DNA of 64,000 nt, taken from contig CAWDMN010000092.1 in NCBI GenBank assembly GCA_963803155.1, positions 55,150 through 119,149 of the forward strand, read 5' to 3'. Source of the DNA: CAWDMN01 sp963803155. GTDB taxonomy: Bacteria; Acidobacteriota; Terriglobia; Versatilivoradales; Versatilivoraceae. Under the pieces are notes generated by a model. The model searched no databases. It was given only the letters and a program-made list of their open reading frames with translations, and had not been told where the DNA came from. This document shows, piece by piece, positions 34,153 to 43,874 of the stretch (its first letter is position 1; each line of letters starts with the position of its first letter). A program made the translations under genes and the position numbers.

Positions 34153-35037
34153 TTATTTGCCGAAAGGATAGAGCGAACGGACCGCCAAGATTCTGGATTT
34201 GGGCTCACTGGCGGCACATCCATTGTAGAAACCGACCGTGCAATTGAGTCGGAAAAAATAAGCATCCCCAACTTGAACGGGATGCCGCCCTTCGACTCCA
34301 TCCATCCCACCACCGGCAACCATATCGCCATGTCCATCGAGCACAAGGTAGATTTCTTCTTCACGATCGTGATGATGAGGGAAGTTGGTGCCTCCCACAT
34401 CAAATTCCATCACAAAAAGGCTGGTCAACACTTGCGCCGCCGCGATTTTGTCGCGCTTGCTATCCGTCGCTCCCATGAGCAATTGGTACAAGGTGGAAGG
34501 GGGGTGGCCAGCCACCTCCTGCTTCGGGACATCCTCCAGATTGGCCTTTAATAGCTTCGATCCCAGGGGAGATCCGGCGCCGGGGGGAACCCGAAATCCC
34601 ATGACAATCAGACGCAGGGGGCGATCGGACGGATTCAAAATCCCGTGATCGACGCCGGGCGCAAGATACAAAAAATCATGGCGTCGAATGGAGGCCCGTT
34701 CCACCCCATATTGCACCTGGCCATTCCCCTCCCCAATAAAATAGACCTGTTCTTCCTCATTGTACTTGACCGTCTGACTGGATCCTTGAGGATCGACGAC
34801 GATCTCGCCATAGCGGACGATTCCCCGAAGCAATGCGGCATCCGGATCGCCAACTCCAAAAATCGGATTGTAGTGGCACTGTGGGGTTGTCAATTCAGAA
34901 GGCTGCTCTTTGATTGAAGGGAGGAACCGATGAAGCCAGGTAGGGTCAACATGACGCTCAGCAGCTTGAGATCCGCATAAAAACCAAAGCAGAATAAGAC
35001 AAATTTTCGCCAGGGTGCATCTCCTAAGAGGTGACAT
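34153..35037 (-). CDS. Exported bicupin protein
   Basis: A 294-residue protein with a signal peptide (ending near SQAAERH) and two cupin domains. The first contains YNEEEQVYFIGEGNGQVQYG and the second NFPHHHDREEEIYLVLDGHG, whose HHHD-x-EEE cluster fits the cupin metal site; the first lacks the histidine pair. A strong GGGGAG site precedes ATG 35037. A carbohydrate-related or oxygenase role is possible, but the reaction is unknown. It is followed in the same direction by the enolase-superfamily gene. Confidence 0.82.
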   Translation of the reverse strand: MSPLRRCTLAKICLILLWFLCGSQAAERHVDPTWLHRFLPSIKEQPSELTTPQCHYNPIFGVGDPDAALLRGIVRYGEIVVDPQGSSQTVKYNEEEQVYFIGEGNGQVQYGVERASIRRHDFLYLAPGVDHGILNPSDRPLRLIVMGFRVPPGAGSPLGSKLLKANLEDVPKQEVAGHPPSTLYQLLMGATDSKRDKIAAAQVLTSLFVMEFDVGGTNFPHHHDREEEIYLVLDGHGDMVAGGGMDGVEGRHPVQVGDAYFFRLNCTVGFYNGCAASEPKSRILAVRSLYPFGK

Positions 35038-35173
35038 GGTCTTCTCCCCTTGAAAGCAGCATTAATAAAGGAAATCAGTAACAAGAAAGGGTATGGCCAA
35101 ACAGCTAAGCGACCTAAAGAATGAGGAATGTGTCACCCGGATTCGTCGACACTCCCCCTTCAGCTCAAAATCC

Positions 35174-36007
35174 TCACGGAATCTGCGCTGCCAGTTTGGC
35201 GGCTTCGGCACTGGCGTCCCGCCCGCCCTTCAGGTTCGCAAATCCGCCAATGAACTTGCCCTTACGAAAAACCACCATTCCGTCGAGATAACGGTCGGTC
35301 CCGGAAAAAGACTCATCGGCAATTTTCAAGGAACTGGTCTGACCCAACCGCTCTTTCAGCTTGTTCATTACCTGTCCTGCGCTTTCAGCGGAGGCTTCCT
35401 GCACTAAAAAGGCTTTCCCGAACTCATATTGTCCGACGTATCCCCTGGAGAGCATCCGCAATCCCAAGACACTTTGAGGAACCAGTCGCACCGAATTCTT
35501 TTCCAGCCCCCCAGCCGGGAACCAGGCGAGTGCCTCGGGAGGCGTATCCCGGCCGCTGATTTGTTTCTCGATCAGGGCCGCAAATTTCCGCAACGCTTCC
35601 GAGTGTTCCCCTTCGGGGTTTGCGGCCAGTTCCACATAGTACTTATCTTTAACGAAAATGAGACGGCGATTGGTCACCTGCCCGGCCGCCCCGATTTTTT
35701 CAATCGGCACGGTGGGGTTGCGGTTGGAAGAAAACAGGCCATACGCATACTCAGGGTCCGTCAGCGTGGAGACATCTATCACGATGGTGGTTTCCCCCGA
35801 CTTGCAGCTAATGCCGTTCATTTTTTCAAAATTGTAAATAATATACCCTTCCGCATTCCCATCCATGTATTCAAAAAGATTTTCCGCTTCAAATTGCCGG
35901 AGCTCCCCCTCCTGAGCCCACCCCGGCACGGCCTTGCAATCGCAGAGCTGGGCTAGGGAGGGGGAAGCCGCAAAAAGAATAAACAAGACGATCCAGAGTT
36001 TTTTCAT
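35174..36007 (-). CDS. Exported DUF6599-type protein
   Basis: A 277-residue exported protein with signal peptide MKKLWIVLFILFAASPSLAQ. It resembles DUF6599 proteins: an N-terminal LFEYMDGNAEGYIIYNFEKM motif, FVKDKYYVELAAN and a C-terminal GKFIGGFANL. The function is unknown. The ATG at 36007 overlaps the stop of the aldo/keto reductase gene by 4 bases (ATGA) and has its own CAGGAG, so both are one translationally coupled unit. DUF6599 genes are often beside Fe-S redox proteins, as here. Confidence 0.8.
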   Translation of the reverse strand: MKKLWIVLFILFAASPSLAQLCDCKAVPGWAQEGELRQFEAENLFEYMDGNAEGYIIYNFEKMNGISCKSGETTIVIDVSTLTDPEYAYGLFSSNRNPTVPIEKIGAAGQVTNRRLIFVKDKYYVELAANPEGEHSEALRKFAALIEKQISGRDTPPEALAWFPAGGLEKNSVRLVPQSVLGLRMLSRGYVGQYEFGKAFLVQEASAESAGQVMNKLKERLGQTSSLKIADESFSGTDRYLDGMVVFRKGKFIGGFANLKGGRDASAEAAKLAAQIP

Positions 36008-37182
36008 GCAAACCACTCCTGAGCCTTCTGAAGCCGTGCCATGACTTGGACTCCGTTGGGGCAATGAATTTTGCAGGAGCCGCAATCGCCGCAGCGCACT
36101 TGCTGGAGTTCTTCAGATAGAGTCTGATACGATTCCCGCCCGAGAGCATATTGGCCATATCCATCCGCATAGCTGAGATATCGCAAAACGTCAGATACCG
36201 GCAAACCTTTGGGACATTGTCCAGCACAACCCCCGCAGTTGCGGCAATAGAGGGGCCGGATATATTCGAGCTGAGCCGCCAGCAATTTGGTGTCGTTGTC
36301 GGAATAAACGGCGTTCATCGACTGCAGATCCTGATCGAGTTGGTCCATGTCGGTGATGCTGGGGATGGTGGTGCCAATGTTTTTGTTACGCAGAACCCAC
36401 TTTAAAGCTGCCAGCATGGCACCATCTCTCTTCAAAATTTCCTGAGTCTTGTCACCCGGTTTGGGGCGGCGGAAACCTCCCGCCATTACCTTCATTCCGA
36501 TTATTCCCACTCCGGCCGCGGCCACTTTTTCTATCAAAGATTCCATGGCCGGTTCCATCGAAAAGTTGTAAGAGGTCAGCAAAACATCGAAATGATTCTT
36601 TTTCTCCGCAATCGCTGGAAATATCTCCGCATGTCCACTGTGCACGCTGACTCCGGCAAAGCGGATTTTGCCTTCCTTCTTCGCTTGGGCTTGGGCTTCC
36701 ATCAAATCGTCCGAGAGATTTTCCGGTTTGCTTTTTCCATGGAGATGCCAGATATCCACATAATCCGTTCCCAGTTCTTTCAAACTGGTTTCCAGATGCG
36801 CCAAAGCTTCCGCCTTGTTGGGGGCGCCGGTTTTAGTGCAGAGGATCAGGTTTTTCCGGCGGGCTTTGAGCGCCGCCCCCACCATCTTTTCATTGTTGCC
36901 GCTTTGATATACTCTGGCCGTGTCAAAAAAATTGATTCCTAAATCAGCGGCTTTTTCGATTACGCTCGGGTCTGATGTGACCATGCACCCGAATCCCATG
37001 GAGGTCACTTTCAAGCCGGTTTTTCCCAATACTCGGTATTGAAGGGCCGGAGATTTTGAAGTGGCAGCTTTTTCCGCCGCCACTGGCGGCATCCCTTCAA
37101 AAAATGCCTTCGGGGCCAGGCTGGCCACCGGTAACGCAAGTCCGGCGGTAATAAAAGATCGACGATCATATTTATCTTTCAT
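36004..37182 (-). CDS. Tat-exported aldo/keto reductase with 4Fe-4S domain
   Basis: A 392-residue protein with a twin-arginine signal (YDRRSFITAG), an aldo/keto reductase barrel and a C-terminal bis-[4Fe-4S] ferredoxin-like domain. The catalytic tetrad is visible as FFDTARVY (Asp, Tyr), LCTKTG (Lys) and IWHLHG (His). The clusters are bound by CRNCGGCAGQCP and CGDCGSCKIHCP. The iron-sulfur clusters suggest electron transfer rather than simple NAD(P)H chemistry. It is the first gene of an operon with the DUF6599 gene and divergent from the DUF362 gene. CGGAG precedes its ATG. Confidence 0.9.
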   Translation of the reverse strand: MKDKYDRRSFITAGLALPVASLAPKAFFEGMPPVAAEKAATSKSPALQYRVLGKTGLKVTSMGFGCMVTSDPSVIEKAADLGINFFDTARVYQSGNNEKMVGAALKARRKNLILCTKTGAPNKAEALAHLETSLKELGTDYVDIWHLHGKSKPENLSDDLMEAQAQAKKEGKIRFAGVSVHSGHAEIFPAIAEKKNHFDVLLTSYNFSMEPAMESLIEKVAAAGVGIIGMKVMAGGFRRPKPGDKTQEILKRDGAMLAALKWVLRNKNIGTTIPSITDMDQLDQDLQSMNAVYSDNDTKLLAAQLEYIRPLYCRNCGGCAGQCPKGLPVSDVLRYLSYADGYGQYALGRESYQTLSEELQQVRCGDCGSCKIHCPNGVQVMARLQKAQEWFA

Positions 37183-37208
37183 AGAAACTCCGGTAAGATA
37201 GGATTTTC

Positions 37209-37248
37209 ACCAGGCCTTGCCTGGTCCTGCAACCAGGTTTTGCCTGGT
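37209..37248. promoter_or_regulatory. Twin palindromes in divergent promoter
   Basis: Two 17-bp near-perfect palindromes, ACCAGGCCTTGCCTGGT (37209-37225) and ACCAGGTTTTGCCTGGT (37232-37248), start 23 bp apart (about two helical turns). They lie in the 92-bp region between the divergent Fe-S aldo/keto reductase and DUF362 genes. This looks like a tandem operator for one dimeric repressor controlling both directions. Confidence 0.65.
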
Positions 37249-37274
37249 AATATATAACTCGAAAAGGACTTTAC

Positions 37275-38384
37275 ATGGTAGATAAAATGTCACGCCGCGG
37301 CTTTTTGGGAACATCCCTGGCAACGGCTGCTTCTTGTGCCTTGGGTGGACTCCCCTCGTCGGCCGCTCCCGTCTCTTCAACTTCTTCCCGAAAATCGACG
37401 GTTAGTGTGGTTCGTGGCGAAAGCCGCCGAAAGATTGTCGCGGAATCTCTTCAGGCCATCCAGGATCGAATTTTACCGGTGCTTTCCCAAAAAAAGCACG
37501 TCATCATCAAACCCAACATCGTCAGCACCGTCAATCAACTGGCCTCCACCCATGTGGATGCACTGCAAGGAGTCCTGGATTTTCTGGCGCCGGTTTTTAA
37601 GGGGCCGATCATCATTGCTGAAGCCTCGGCCGGTTACACACTTCAAGGCTTCGACCATTTCAAATACAACGAGGCAGTCAAGGAACATTCCAGCCAAAAA
37701 GTGAGCCTGTTGGACCTCAATGAAGAAGGGCGTTATGAAACAACGCTGATTATGGATGCCGATCTCCACCCCGTGCCGGTTCGTTTAGCCGCACCCTTGT
37801 TGGATCCAGACGCTTATGTCATCTGTTGCGGAGTCATGAAAACGCATAATACCGTGGTAGCCACTCTTTCCATCAAGAACATGACCTTGGGAGCTCCCCT
37901 CCACAATCCCAGAAAAGAGACTTCTCGATGGAATGACAAACGTCTTTATCATGGCGGGGTCCGCCAAACCCATTACGACATTTTGCTCACGGCCCAAAGA
38001 ATGGCCCCTTTCTGGGGGGCTACGGTGATTGATGGCTTTGAAGGGATGGAGGGGAACGGACCGGGATCGGGCACGCCAGTTCCCTCCCGTGTGGCGATCG
38101 CTTCCACCGATTATGTCGCCGCCGACCGTGTTGCGGTGGAGGCCATGGGGATCAATCCGGAATGGGTGGGTTATTTGAATTATTGCGGCAAAGCCGGTTT
38201 GGGCGAATTTGATCTTGCCAAGATTGAAATCCGCGGCACTTCGATTGACAAAGTGGCCCGCAAATATCGGCTTCACCCCGACATCGAGCGGCAGTTGCAG
38301 TGGATGGGCCCCATGGAGGAATTGCCTCCTCGTCTGGGCCTCTTGATGCCAGACCGAGCGGAATCTCAACTTTATTATTCTTGA
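37275..38384 (+). CDS. Tat-exported DUF362 protein
   Basis: A 369-residue protein of the DUF362 family with a twin-arginine signal (MSRRGFLGTS). Family signatures include KKHVIIKPNIVS, CGVMKTHNTVVATLSIKNM, IDGFEGMEGNGP and ASTDYVAADRVAVEAMG. DUF362 proteins are often linked to ferredoxin-like domains and redox metabolism; this one has no cysteine cluster of its own. It is divergent from the Fe-S reductase operon and shares its palindromic promoter, so the two loci are probably co-regulated. The frame is intact. Confidence 0.88.
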   Translation: MVDKMSRRGFLGTSLATAASCALGGLPSSAAPVSSTSSRKSTVSVVRGESRRKIVAESLQAIQDRILPVLSQKKHVIIKPNIVSTVNQLASTHVDALQGVLDFLAPVFKGPIIIAEASAGYTLQGFDHFKYNEAVKEHSSQKVSLLDLNEEGRYETTLIMDADLHPVPVRLAAPLLDPDAYVICCGVMKTHNTVVATLSIKNMTLGAPLHNPRKETSRWNDKRLYHGGVRQTHYDILLTAQRMAPFWGATVIDGFEGMEGNGPGSGTPVPSRVAIASTDYVAADRVAVEAMGINPEWVGYLNYCGKAGLGEFDLAKIEIRGTSIDKVARKYRLHPDIERQLQWMGPMEELPPRLGLLMPDRAESQLYYS

Positions 38385-38411
38385 CTCGGAGCCCCCCTCC
38401 CTCGCAAATCA

Positions 38412-38440
38412 AAACCGGCATTCTAAAAAATGCCGGTTTA
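38412..38440 (+). terminator. Rho-independent-like terminator after DUF362 gene
   Basis: A perfect 11-bp stem AAACCGGCATT / AATGCCGGTTT with a short A-rich loop lies 27 bases after the stop codon. The following sequence (ACCTTTCTCCCC) is only moderately U-rich, so termination efficiency is uncertain. Confidence 0.6.
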
Positions 38441-38675
38441 CCTTTCTCCCCATAATTTCCAGCTAAGAAGCATTGAGGTCAGGTTCTGACATACTGTGAG
38501 ACCAGAGGATCGTGTGCTTGGAGAATGATCCCATACCCGAACAGGATGGTTCCGAAATCGGACAGTTTTCAACCATTTCCGAAAGATAAACACTCTATCT
38601 TCCATTGATCCAACCACTTCTCTCTCACTTCAAATGGAAAACAAATTGCCTATTGAGTTAGCGGGAGGATCCCAT

Positions 38676-41114
38676 ATGGATACGTTGATTAAAGACCTGC
38701 GTTATGGCATTCGAATGTTGGCCAAGAATCCCGGCTTCACCTTAATTGCCGTATTGACTTTGGGCCTCGGCATCGGCGCCAATACCACTATCTTTAGCTG
38801 GATTAACTCAACCTTGTTGAATCCCATCCCAGGTTTAACTCATACCAATAGCCTCATCTCCATCGTGCGGGGAGAAGACGAGAAAAATCCCTCTCCGCCT
38901 TTGTCTTATCTGGATTATGTCGACCTGCGCGAAAGGAACAAAAGTTTTTCGGGCTTGATGGCATTCCATGACGACTGGATGGCCTTGACGGGGGCCGGTC
39001 AGCCCGAACGGATTTATGGCGCGCTCACTTCCGCTAATTATTTTGAAGTGCTCGGCGTTCAACCCTTTTTGGGCAGGGGATTCCAACCGGAAGAAGAAAA
39101 GAAACCGGCAATCGCACCCGTGGTGGTGATTAGTTATGGCCTTTGGCAAAGCCGTTTTTCGGGAGATCATACCGTATTGGGCCGGACCTTGGAAATCAAC
39201 CGGCATCCTTACACGATTGTAGGAGTGACTCCGCCCCTCTTTCAGGGGGCAAAATCAGGTTTGCGCACGGACCTGTGGATTCCCGTGTCATGCGATACCT
39301 TTGTCTGGCGCATTGAACAGCTTCGTGACCGCGATAATGTCTGGCTCAATGTTTTTGGCCGGCTCAAACCAGGGGTGGCCCTCCAGCCAGCCCAACAGGA
39401 GATGAACCACTTGATGCGTCAAATTGCTTCCCAGTATCCAGAGACGCACAAGGATTCAATCCAGATCCATTTGGTCCAGCTCTGGCGTTCGCCCATCGGA
39501 GCCAACAGTTTTCTCTACGTTTTCCTGCCCACTCTGCAAGCCATCGCCGCCGTGGTATTGCTCCTGGCTTGCGCCAATGTGGCCAATCTGCTGTTGGTGC
39601 GTTCGGTTGGTCGCCAACGCGAGTTGGCCATTCGCCTGTCGATGGGTGCCAGCCGCTGGCAGCTGGTGCGCCAGCTGTTGCTAGAGAGCCTGCTGCTCGC
39701 CTTGCTGGGAGGTGGAGCTGCCCTATTGCTCACGCTTTTCACTTCCGGGCTTTTCCTCTATTTCCTGCCGCCGGTAAATGTCCCGCTCGGCTTCAACATC
39801 CAAATCGACTGGACTGTCCTGCAGGCAACAATGCTTTTTTCCGTTCTGACCGGGATTATCTTCGGCACTCTCCCCGCCTTGCGCGCTTCGCGGCTTTCCC
39901 CCGCGGCGGTTTTGAAGGAAGAAGTGGGCAGCATTTCCGGATCTCTGCGCAAATCGCGTCTGGCCAACACCTTGGTGGTGGCTCAAATCACGCTTTCCAT
40001 GCTATTGCTGATCTGCGCCGGACTCTTCATCCGCAGCCTTCAACAGGCTCAGCGGATCAATCCGGGCTTCGATCCCAATCGTGTGCTCTTAGTCCACTTC
40101 GATCTCCTCCCGGCCGGTTACTCGACAGCCGAGGGACGGGAGTTTGACCGGCAGATGCTGGCTCGTATCGAGAATCTGCCTGGCGTCGAATCCGCCACTT
40201 TGGCGGATTCCGTGCCACTTTGCTATATCAACCACACTTCCATCATCAATCCCGAGGGTTACAAAGCAAGGCCCCACGAGTCATTGGAAATCGGGCGCGC
40301 TTATGCCGGACCGAACTACCTCCGCACCCTGCGCATCCCATTGATCTCCGGAAGAGATTTCTCTCCCAGGGACAATTCAGAGTCGCCGGAGGTAGCCATT
40401 ATCAACCAGGCGCTGGCGGAACGTTACTGGCCCGGCCAGGATGCACTGGGGAAACGCTTAGAGGTTGAAGGGCGCTGGTGGATCGTGGCCGGAATCACAA
40501 AAAATTTCAAGTGGGACAGTTTGGACGGCTCCTCCCGCCCTTTCCTTTTCCTGCCTTTGTTGCAGGACTATTATCCTGATGTGGCTCTCTACGTAAGGGT
40601 TTCTGGCGAACCTCAATATTTTTCCTCCATGATCCAGAAGACCCTTCATGATATGAATCCTCAACTCCCGCTTTTCGACTTGACCACCCTGGCGGCGCGA
40701 ATTCAAGCTGCCAGTTTCCTGGAACGCACCGCCAGCATCATGGTCGGAACGTTTGGCCTGCTGGCATTGTTGCTGGCCGCCATTGGAATCTATGGAGTAG
40801 TCGCCTATACTACACAACAGCGCACTCACGAAATCGGCATTCGCATGGCATTAGGAGCAAAACGGGGCAGCATCGCCCGATTGGTGATGAGCCAAGGGTT
40901 CCGCTTGACGCTCGCGGGCCTGACCCTCGGTGCGATAGTGTCGCTGGGACTGACCCGTTTTCTGCGCAGTCAACTTCTAGGGATCGCCCCGACCGATCTG
41001 CTGACTTTTTCGGTGGTGGGGATTCTCTTGTGCCTTGTGGCCCTTTTCGCCTGTTATATCCCGGCACGCCGAGCCACCAAAGTCAATCCAACCGTGGCGT
41101 TACACTATGAGTGA
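38676..41114 (+). CDS. ADOP/MacB-type ABC permease, complete
   Basis: An 812-residue ADOP permease with an intact frame. I start it at the ATG at 38676 after GGGAGG rather than at 38634. Signature segments are TLGLGIGANTTIFSWINSTL near the N-terminus, ELAIRLSMGASRWQLV in the first FtsX domain and EIGIRMALGAKRGSIA in the second, ending NPTVALHYE. It is a close paralogue of the next gene (shared FSWIN, YLDYVDLRERN/YADYVDLRDRN, SMGASRWQL), so the pair arose by tandem duplication. No ATPase is adjacent; the substrate is unknown. Confidence 0.93.
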   Translation: MDTLIKDLRYGIRMLAKNPGFTLIAVLTLGLGIGANTTIFSWINSTLLNPIPGLTHTNSLISIVRGEDEKNPSPPLSYLDYVDLRERNKSFSGLMAFHDDWMALTGAGQPERIYGALTSANYFEVLGVQPFLGRGFQPEEEKKPAIAPVVVISYGLWQSRFSGDHTVLGRTLEINRHPYTIVGVTPPLFQGAKSGLRTDLWIPVSCDTFVWRIEQLRDRDNVWLNVFGRLKPGVALQPAQQEMNHLMRQIASQYPETHKDSIQIHLVQLWRSPIGANSFLYVFLPTLQAIAAVVLLLACANVANLLLVRSVGRQRELAIRLSMGASRWQLVRQLLLESLLLALLGGGAALLLTLFTSGLFLYFLPPVNVPLGFNIQIDWTVLQATMLFSVLTGIIFGTLPALRASRLSPAAVLKEEVGSISGSLRKSRLANTLVVAQITLSMLLLICAGLFIRSLQQAQRINPGFDPNRVLLVHFDLLPAGYSTAEGREFDRQMLARIENLPGVESATLADSVPLCYINHTSIINPEGYKARPHESLEIGRAYAGPNYLRTLRIPLISGRDFSPRDNSESPEVAIINQALAERYWPGQDALGKRLEVEGRWWIVAGITKNFKWDSLDGSSRPFLFLPLLQDYYPDVALYVRVSGEPQYFSSMIQKTLHDMNPQLPLFDLTTLAARIQAASFLERTASIMVGTFGLLALLLAAIGIYGVVAYTTQQRTHEIGIRMALGAKRGSIARLVMSQGFRLTLAGLTLGAIVSLGLTRFLRSQLLGIAPTDLLTFSVVGILLCLVALFACYIPARRATKVNPTVALHYE

Positions 41115-41243
41115 TATCATCATCAAGATCGGACCTCCGCGAAAGGATTAATGAATTTGGGCTTGCCGATTGTCAGCGCGAGGCAATCCCTTTCGCTGGG
41201 GTGTGGCGAATATTGGCTGGAACGGATTCAAAGGAGATTATTG

Positions 41244-43680
41244 ATGGAAGCCTTGTTCAGGGATTTCCGCTTTGGTTGCCGGGTCCTTTCAAAGAACCGA
41301 GGATTTACTGCGATTGCCGTACTCACCCTCGCGCTCGGAATTTGCGCCAACACGACAATTTTCAGCTGGATCAATGTGACCCTGCTCAATCCTCTACCAG
41401 GGGCCTTGCGGACCGGCGAGGTGGTCTCTCTTTCGAGGGGAGGAAGGGATGGTTCCGTTCCCCCCTTTTCTTACGCAGACTACGTGGATCTGCGCGACCG
41501 GAATCGGAGCTTTTCCGGTCTGCTGGCTTTTCATTACGAAGCCGTGGGGCTCACCGGGGCTGGCAAACCCATTCGCGTGACCAGCATTCTGGCTTCCTCG
41601 AATTATTTCGAAGTGCTGGGTGTTCGTCCCTTATTGGGCCGAGGCTTCCTGCCTGAAGAAGAAAAAAAACCCGGCGGAGCGCCGGTGGTTGTGATCAGTT
41701 ATGGTTTGTGGCAATCCTGCTTTGGCATGGACACCAACATTATTGGCAGAAAGATTGAACTCAATCGGCATCCCTACACCATCGTGGGAGTGGCTCCCCG
41801 AGCCTTTCCGGGGGGACAAGCCGGAATTCGCTCGGACCTTTGGGTCCCGCTGGCAATGGATCCAGTCATTACCGGCTGGAGCCGGCTTTTCAACCGGGAC
41901 CGTTCCTGGCTCATGCTCTTTGGGAGACTCAATCCTGGGGCCGATCTCCGGCAAGCCCAAGGGGAAATGAACTTTTTGATGCAGCAGATCATCAAGCAGT
42001 ATCCCGACTCCCACCAAGGCCCCAATGAGATTACACTTGATCCCCTTTGGCGCTCCCCCTATGGCGGGAATTATACTCTTTCCACTTTCCTGCCCATGCT
42101 AATGGGAATTGCCGGAGTCGTATTGTTGTTAGCCTGCGCCAATGTGGCAAACCTGCTGTTGGTGCGCTCGGTCGGACGGCGGCGTGAGATCGCTATTCGC
42201 TTGTCAATGGGCGCCAGCCGCTGGCAACTGATACGCCAATTCCTGGCGGAAAGCCTATTGCTCGCTTTGGCGGCTGGCAGCATCGCCCTGTTTTTTACTC
42301 CTTGGACTGCCGGAAGCGTCTCCTATCTTCTACCACCCACAAGCGCCCCGACTCCTAACTACATTGAGGTGGATCGAACCGTGCTTCTGGTGACATTGCT
42401 GATCTCGACTCTGACCGGCGTGACTTTCAGTATTTTCCCTGCATTGCGCTCATCCAAGCTCGCTCCTGCTTTGATCATGAAGGAGGAAATGGGAACCGTG
42501 TCGGCCGGACTCTCCAGAGCAAGGCTTGCCCGAGGATTGGTGGTTGCGCAGATTTCACTCTCGCTGCTTTTGCTCATTTGCGCCGGCCTTTTCCTGCGCA
42601 GCCTCAAAAATGCACAACACCATGATCCGGGTTTCGATCCAGATCACGTGCTGCTTGCTTCTTTCGATCTTAAATCCGTTGGCCTTTCTCAAGATCAGGG
42701 CATCGAGTTCGACCGGCAACTGCTCGCCAAACTTGAAGCTTTGCCGGGAGTTGAATCAGCGGCCTTGGCCAATTGGGTCCCGTTCAGTGGCGGAATGCAT
42801 ACCTACACCATCGCTCCTGAAGGTTATGTGCCGCGGCTCCACGAATCGATGGAAGTTCGAAGGGCAAATGTTAGTCCGAATTACCTCCAGACGATGAGGA
42901 TCCCGCTGATAGCCGGGCGAGAGTTTACGCTCCAAGACACAACGAGAACCCAGCCCGTGTCTGTCGTTGATCAGACATTGGCCGAACGTTACTGGCCAGG
43001 TCAGAACGCTATCGGCAAGCGGTTCCAGGTCGGCAGCAAATGGTTTATCGTGGTCGGCATTGCGCGAAACAGCACACACTCCCGCTTGAATGAACCACCA
43101 GAGCCCGCTCTTTACCTTCCTTTGTTTCAGGATTATTATCACGACCCGACGATTCATTTGCGGGGGGGGGGGAGATCCACAGTCCTATGCTTCAACTGTC
43201 GAAAAAACCGTCCATGGACTCAACGCCGAACTACCCGTGGTCGATGTCATGCCTCTAAAATATATTCTACAGGGCGCAAGCACGTTGGAACTGGTCGCCG
43301 GAACCTACGTTGGCGCTTTTGGGTTGCTCGCCCTGGTGCTCGCCACGGTGGGCATTTACGGAGTAATCGCCTATACGACACAGCAGAGGACACGCGAATT
43401 TGGCATTCGCATGGCACTGGGGGCCCAACAAGGCGCCGTGTTCCGGTTGGTGCTGAGCCAGGGTCTCCGCCTGACACTCATAGGCTTGGCCATAGGATTA
43501 ATAGTGTCACTCGCCCTAACTCGATTGCTGCGGAGCCAACTCTTGGGTGTGGCAGCCACGGATGCTTTGACGTACGCGGGTGTTGCGGTTTTGTTCTGTC
43601 TCGTAGCGCTTTTCGCCTGCTATATCCCGGCGCGCCGGGCAGCCAGGCTGAATCCCTTGGCGGCACTGCGATACGAATGA
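41244..43680 (+). pseudogene. ADOP permease, frameshifted at 11-G tract
   Basis: This is the tandem paralogue of the preceding permease, starting at ATG 41244 after AAAGGAG. The frame is normal to 43172, then an 11-G run (43162-43172) shifts it. The rest of the family sequence (GDPQSYASTVEKTVHGLN through EFGIRMALGAQQGAVF to NPLAALRYE at 43680) is in another frame. With 10 Gs the protein would be complete, about 812 residues. As written, the product loses its last FtsX domain and gains an unrelated tail to 43721. Candidates are a sequencing error, a real mutation, or reversible slipped-strand phase variation. Confidence 0.85.
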
Positions 43681-43749
43681 TCTCTTGGCTAAAGTCCTTG
43701 GATCTTGATGGGAAAAAGTGAAGAAAGCTCCAAATTTGAATGGAGAAAA

Positions 43750-43783
43750 TTCCTGCTTTGAAGTTCCTGACTCAAAGCAGGAA
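43750..43783. terminator. Perfect 12-bp hairpin between convergent genes
   Basis: TTCCTGCTTTGA and TCAAAGCAGGAA pair perfectly around a 10-base loop, 70 bases after the permease and 92 bases before the end of the convergent SMP-30 gene. There is no U-tract on either side. It may terminate or stabilise transcripts from both directions. Confidence 0.5.
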
Positions 43784-43874
43784 TAGCCCGATGGGAGCAC
43801 CAATCTCCGATGAGGGGACAAGACCATCTGCACATTCCACTTCAAGCTATCCCCCGATGCCTTAAGAGGCCGGA

